NCBI GenBank assembly: GCA_023250775.1
Contig: JAHFAA010000186.1
Span: forward strand, 1 to 7,246
Reading direction: 5' to 3'
Length of the DNA stretch: 7,246 nt
Source: Bdellovibrionales bacterium
Lineage (GTDB): Bacteria > Bdellovibrionota > Bacteriovoracia > Bacteriovoracales > Bacteriovoracaceae
The translations under genes and the position numbers were made by a program. Below, in pieces: positions 4,211 to 7,246 of the stretch; within the stretch, counting starts at the first letter, position 1, and every line of letters starts with the position of its first letter. The notes under the pieces are model-generated. The model had not been told where the DNA came from, made no database searches, and worked only from the letters and a program-made list of their open reading frames with translations.

Positions 4211-6702
4211 AAAAAATACTCTTTCTTTCAATTTATTTTCTGCTTGCGCTGGCCCACGCCGAAGAGATTAAGCAAGGCCTTCTGAATAAACTTTTGGCCC
4301 CCGGCCCTTTGATTGAGGGACATAAAAATTTAGAAAAGGTTGAATGTTTATCCTGCCATAACGCCGGCAAAGGCGTTCCCAGTTCACTGTGTTTAAAATG
4401 TCATAAGGAAATCAAACAATCGATCGAACGCAAAAATACTTTCCATGGTTTATCCGCATTGAAGAAAACGTGCATCGAATGCCACAATGATCACAAGGGC
4501 CGAGATTTTGATTCGACCCAACTGAATCGCGAGAAATTTGACCATAGTCTCACCGGCCACATTTTGTATGGCAAACATAAGAGCGTAAAATGTGTGGATT
4601 GCCACAAGGAAACCAGGGCGAAAATGGCCATCCGAAAAGAAGACCCGCGCTATACCGGGCCAATTGCCACATGCCTAAGCTGTCATCAGAAACAGGATGT
4701 GCATCTTTTCAAAGGTGAACTCGCAACCAAAGATTGTAATGCTTGTCATACTGAAATTAAATGGAAGGGAACCTCTAACTTTGATCATTTAGTCATTTCA
4801 AAGTTCAAGTTAGAGGGCAAGCACGTCACAATGTCTTGCGCAAAATGCCATACTCCTGAAGGTGATAAAATCGGGCCTGCGATTTATAAATGGCCAAATT
4901 TAAAAACTGAAAACTGCCTGGCCTGCCATAAACCATTCCATATCGGGACCCTCTCAGCAAAATACAACGATGGACAGTGCTCTCGCTGTCATGAGCAAGG
5001 CACCTGGAAAATTCCGAATTTCAAACATGAGGTGACGGGATTAACTATCAAGGCCAAGCATTTGGAAATTAAATGTATCAAGTGCCACAAGCAAGACCCA
5101 CAGCTTGGCGAAGCGACTTATAAGGTCTTGACCGGTATTACCAAGGCCGTCCCCTATCAATGGACCGGTCTGAAACCGGCCTGTATTTCTTGCCACAAAG
5201 ACATTCATCAATTTGATAATTATCTTTCCAAAAGATTTGGGAAATTAACTTTATGCCAGGCCTGTCATAATGAACGTAGCTTTAAAGACACCAGCAATTT
5301 TAATCATAAGCTTGACACGCGTTTTAATATTGATGGAAAACATCGGGAGCTCACCTGCAACAAGTGTCACATCAATACTGATCTCACCAACAAAGATTCC
5401 GTAAGGATTTACCGTTTTAAAGATTTAGAAAAAGACAACTGTGTTATCTGTCACAAGAGTCCTCACCTAAAAACTTTTTCCGCCAAAAATCTGCTGCAGA
5501 AATGCATCTCCTGTCATGGAACGACCTCTTGGAAAGAGACAAGAAAAAATGGTCAGTTTAATCATACTCTCGACACCAGATTTCCTTTGGAAGGCGAGCA
5601 CAAAAAGATTCAATGCGATGTCTGTCATAAAAATGGCAAAAATAAAATTTACAAGTTCACCTACGATGACAAGCAGTTTTGTGAAGCTTGCCACACCAAT
5701 GTTCACAAAAAACAGTTTAGTGAAAAGTTTGCCAACAAGTCCTGTCTAGAATGTCATGACAGCGAGAAATTCAAAAACTTAAAAAAATTCGACCATAACA
5801 AAACTAATTTTGCACTGGACGGAAAACACGCCGACCCCAAAATGGCATGTGAAAAATGCCATAGGCCCACTAAGGAATTCATTACTTACAAGCATGTCCG
5901 CGTCCGTCCAAAAGGCCTCTTTCAATTTGCCGACGATGGCAAAGGATTATGCGAAAGCTGTCATAAGAATGTTCACCTCAATCAATTCAGTAAAAACAGC
6001 TTGAGGCAAGCATGCGGTTCCTGCCATACCAATCAGGCGTTTCGACCTATGAAAGAATATGATCACAACATCACAGGTTTTTCCTTGCTTGGCCTTCACA
6101 AAGAAACCAAGTGCAAAAAATGCCATATCAAAACAAACGAATTTTTTAATAATCCTACTCATAATCCTGTTCGCAAATTTAATTTCCATGGTATCTCAAC
6201 CACCGAGTGTGACGGCTGCCACAAAGATGTTCACAAGGGTGATTTTGGGAATAGCTGCACGGAATGTCACTCGGAAGATAAGAAATGGAAGGTGGTGCAG
6301 AAATTTCATAATAATTTTCTCCTAACCGGTGTGCACTATACTTTGAGATGTGATGAATGCCACAAAGATCAGCGCAGGCTGGGAGGCATCGGCGATACCT
6401 GTATCATGTGCCATCAAAAAGATGATAAGCACAGTGGACGACTGCCCAACTGCAAAGATTGTCACAAGCAGGATTTCTGGGAGGTCACTACCTTTAAACA
6501 CTCTCTGACTTCCTTTCCTCTCAGAGGAAGTCACCGCGCTTTAAGTTGTGAAGAGTGTCACCGCGATGGAGTTTATCAGGGTAAATCGAGTGAATGCATC
6601 TCTTGTCACTTTAAAGATCGTTCTAAATCTGTGGCACTTAACCATAACATTGCAGGTTTTGAAGATTGCTCTGTATGCCATAATCAGTTTATCTTTAAGT
6701 AA
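4207..6702 (+). CDS. 30-haem periplasmic c-type cytochrome built of three-haem modules
   Basis: The 831-residue protein has a Sec signal peptide (1-18, ending LAHA before EE) and no lipobox, so it should enter the periplasm. I count 30 CXXCH haem-attachment motifs, first Cys at 47, 62, 89, 129, 156, 177, 211, 237, 258, 290, 326, 350, 384, 412, 433, 470, 492, 513, 548, 582, 603, 636, 668, 684, 715, 732, 749, 781, 797 and 821, roughly one per 27 residues. Every third motif begins a repeating module, and each full module adds three non-motif His (types VH, FDH and GKH), enough for bis-His ligation. It is Lys-rich. No enzyme domain is seen, so electron carriage is the likely role: a periplasmic wire between the inner membrane and the barrel encoded just upstream. 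The ATG overlaps the barrel's TGA (ATGA), with GGGG five bases before it. The stop is 2 bases from a convergent cytochrome gene. Confidence 0.9.
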   Translation: MKKILFLSIYFLLALAHAEEIKQGLLNKLLAPGPLIEGHKNLEKVECLSCHNAGKGVPSSLCLKCHKEIKQSIERKNTFHGLSALKKTCIECHNDHKGRDFDSTQLNREKFDHSLTGHILYGKHKSVKCVDCHKETRAKMAIRKEDPRYTGPIATCLSCHQKQDVHLFKGELATKDCNACHTEIKWKGTSNFDHLVISKFKLEGKHVTMSCAKCHTPEGDKIGPAIYKWPNLKTENCLACHKPFHIGTLSAKYNDGQCSRCHEQGTWKIPNFKHEVTGLTIKAKHLEIKCIKCHKQDPQLGEATYKVLTGITKAVPYQWTGLKPACISCHKDIHQFDNYLSKRFGKLTLCQACHNERSFKDTSNFNHKLDTRFNIDGKHRELTCNKCHINTDLTNKDSVRIYRFKDLEKDNCVICHKSPHLKTFSAKNLLQKCISCHGTTSWKETRKNGQFNHTLDTRFPLEGEHKKIQCDVCHKNGKNKIYKFTYDDKQFCEACHTNVHKKQFSEKFANKSCLECHDSEKFKNLKKFDHNKTNFALDGKHADPKMACEKCHRPTKEFITYKHVRVRPKGLFQFADDGKGLCESCHKNVHLNQFSKNSLRQACGSCHTNQAFRPMKEYDHNITGFSLLGLHKETKCKKCHIKTNEFFNNPTHNPVRKFNFHGISTTECDGCHKDVHKGDFGNSCTECHSEDKKWKVVQKFHNNFLLTGVHYTLRCDECHKDQRRLGGIGDTCIMCHQKDDKHSGRLPNCKDCHKQDFWEVTTFKHSLTSFPLRGSHRALSCEECHRDGVYQGKSSECISCHFKDRSKSVALNHNIAGFEDCSVCHNQFIFK
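4390..6594 (+). repeat. Nine tandem three-haem modules within the 30-haem cytochrome
   Basis: Modules begin at residues 62, 156, 237, 326, 412, 492, 582, 668 and 732, with lengths of 94, 81, 89, 86, 80, 90, 86, 64 and 65. The consensus order is CXXCH, a VH-type His 4-5 residues later in most copies, CXXCH, an aromatic, F-x-H (FDH/FNH), a T-x-F-x-L stretch, G-x-H, then CXXCH, and a variable linker. The linker accounts for nearly all length variation; the last two modules have short linkers. Before the array stands a lone third-part unit (His39 and haem 1), and after it a two-haem unit (797-825) missing the middle part. Confidence 0.85.
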
Positions 6703-6704
6703 TA

Positions 6705-7246
6705 TCAAAATCCGCTATAGGCGTGACAACTGAGGCAATTTTTATTGCTCGTGATCGTCGACAAACTATGATGACTGGCGAACTTCGAAGTGTGACAGCC
6801 GGCACATTTTGGAGAAAGTGTTGAGTTGGCCAAAGTATCCGTATAGGTCACACTATCCGTAGTCGTCTGATGGCAGAGCGTACAGGACGTTTGAGATTTA
6901 TGATAAGTGGAACCCTTCGGCGGTAATCCTCCTGATGCAGAATGCTTGTAGGTGGTATTGAAGGCCACCGTGGCAAAAGACACTTGATTGTGACAAGCAC
7001 TGCATTGCTGGTTGGCGATTGGCAGATTGTGTGAAGTCGGTCGGCCTGTCGCTGTTGTGCCGTTGTGACAACTTGTACAGTTTGTATCCGTCGCCGCGTG
7101 AACAAAAGTCGCAGGTTTCCACGCTGTATTGGTGTGACAGGTACTACACTGGGCCACTGTCGTCACGTGTGTCGCGGTTTTGCCAGTGGCCGTCGTGCCG
7201 TTGTGGCAAGTTAAACAGTTGGTGTCCGTCGCGGCGTGAACAAAGG
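6705..7246 (-). CDS. C-terminal part of a second multihaem c-type cytochrome (start beyond window)
   Basis: The frame is open from the right edge to TGA at 6707-6705, giving about 179 residues. It has seven CXXCH motifs: CLTCH, CSTCH, CTSCH, CSACH, CTLCH, CAGCH and CLSCH, the last near the C-terminus (CLSCHAYSGF). A GTG at 7166 is not the start, because the reading frame continues upstream with the same repeat. The repeat combines FVHAATDTNC, CHNGTTATG and a short Thr-rich linker before the next CXXCH, with a period of 46 residues. As far as I recall, such HNGTTATGK-TH repeats occur in very large secreted cytochromes of Geobacter-like bacteria. It is Thr/Ser-rich, unlike the Lys-rich 30-haem protein, suggesting a different location or origin. 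A role in extracellular or periplasmic electron transfer is inferred. It converges on the 30-haem gene with a 2-base gap. Confidence 0.85.
   Translation of the reverse strand, partial: FVHAATDTNCLTCHNGTTATGKTATHVTTVAQCSTCHTNTAWKPATFVHAATDTNCTSCHNGTTATGRPTSHNLPIANQQCSACHNQVSFATVAFNTTYKHSASGGLPPKGSTYHKSQTSCTLCHQTTTDSVTYTDTLANSTLSPKCAGCHTSKFASHHSLSTITSNKNCLSCHAYSGF
7044..7244 (-). repeat. Two copies of a 63-base unit at 138-base period in the second cytochrome
   Basis: Bases 7044-7106 and 7182-7244 encode the same 21-residue unit (FVHAATDTNC, two variable residues, then CHNGTTATG) with 19 of 21 residues identical. At the DNA level 52 of 63 bases agree, with most differences at third codon positions. 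The period is 138 bases (46 residues), covering two haem motifs. The array probably continues beyond the window. Confidence 0.8.

Noticed and set aside
5516..6325. Several 60-90-codon frames on both strands inside the 30-haem gene
   Set aside because: They are shadows of the repetitive haem-coding sequence in other frames, with no start signals and no recognisable product.
4390..6594. Regularly spaced TGYCAY-type motifs as a CRISPR-like array
   Set aside because: The periodicity is the coding of CXXCH motifs with variable spacing and variable codons; there are no identical DNA repeats.
6732..6750. Hairpin GAGGCAAT-TTTT-ATTGCTC near the convergent stops as a terminator
   Set aside because: It lies inside the coding end of the second cytochrome, has a bulged G, and is not followed by a T-run in either direction.
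6705..7166. Second cytochrome starting at GTG 7166 as a complete 153-residue protein
   Set aside because: The frame continues upstream to the window edge with another CXXCH and the same 46-residue repeat, and there is no signal peptide at the GTG; the gene is simply cut by the window.

Overview
The window looks like chromosomal DNA of a Gram-negative bacterium: it has Sec signal peptides, a predicted outer-membrane beta-barrel and c-type cytochromes that would mature in the periplasm. The gene style (very large tandem CXXCH cytochromes, a secreted C39-like papain-fold protein, short secreted proteins) recalls the former deltaproteobacteria, including Bdellovibrionota and Geobacter-like lineages. 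This placement is a low-confidence impression, because there is no rRNA or phylogenetic marker gene here.

Left part (1-1982). A minus-strand pair comes first: a GNAT acetyltransferase that runs off the left edge and, overlapping it by 4 bases (ATGA), a Dabb-domain protein. After a 320-base spacer come two plus-strand genes for exported proteins: a four-cysteine secreted protein with a Pro/Thr tail, and a standalone C39-peptidase-like protein whose start lacks a Shine-Dalgarno and may be leaderless.

Centre (1988-6702), the most interesting part. A minus-strand five-helix b-type cytochrome carries two H-x13-H pairs in the ferric reductase/NADPH oxidase arrangement. It is divergent from a two-gene operon encoding an outer-membrane beta-barrel (TTG start) and, overlapping by ATGA, an 831-residue periplasmic cytochrome with 30 CXXCH motifs. 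That cytochrome is built from a repeating three-heme module of about 65-95 residues, with exactly three extra conserved histidines per module. Inference: the b cytochrome moves electrons from the quinone pool across the inner membrane, the 30-heme protein carries them through the periplasm, and the barrel provides the outer-membrane passage. This would be a porin-cytochrome-like electron conduit. Sampled sequence in this block is clearly more AT-rich than its flanks.

Right edge (6705-7246). A second multiheme c-type cytochrome lies on the minus strand, convergent with the first and only 2 bases away. Only its C-terminal part is present (7 CXXCH motifs). It has a 46-residue repeat of a different family (FVHAATDTNC / CHNGTTATG) and a higher GC content. 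The locus therefore holds at least 37 predicted c-type haem sites plus two b-haem sites.
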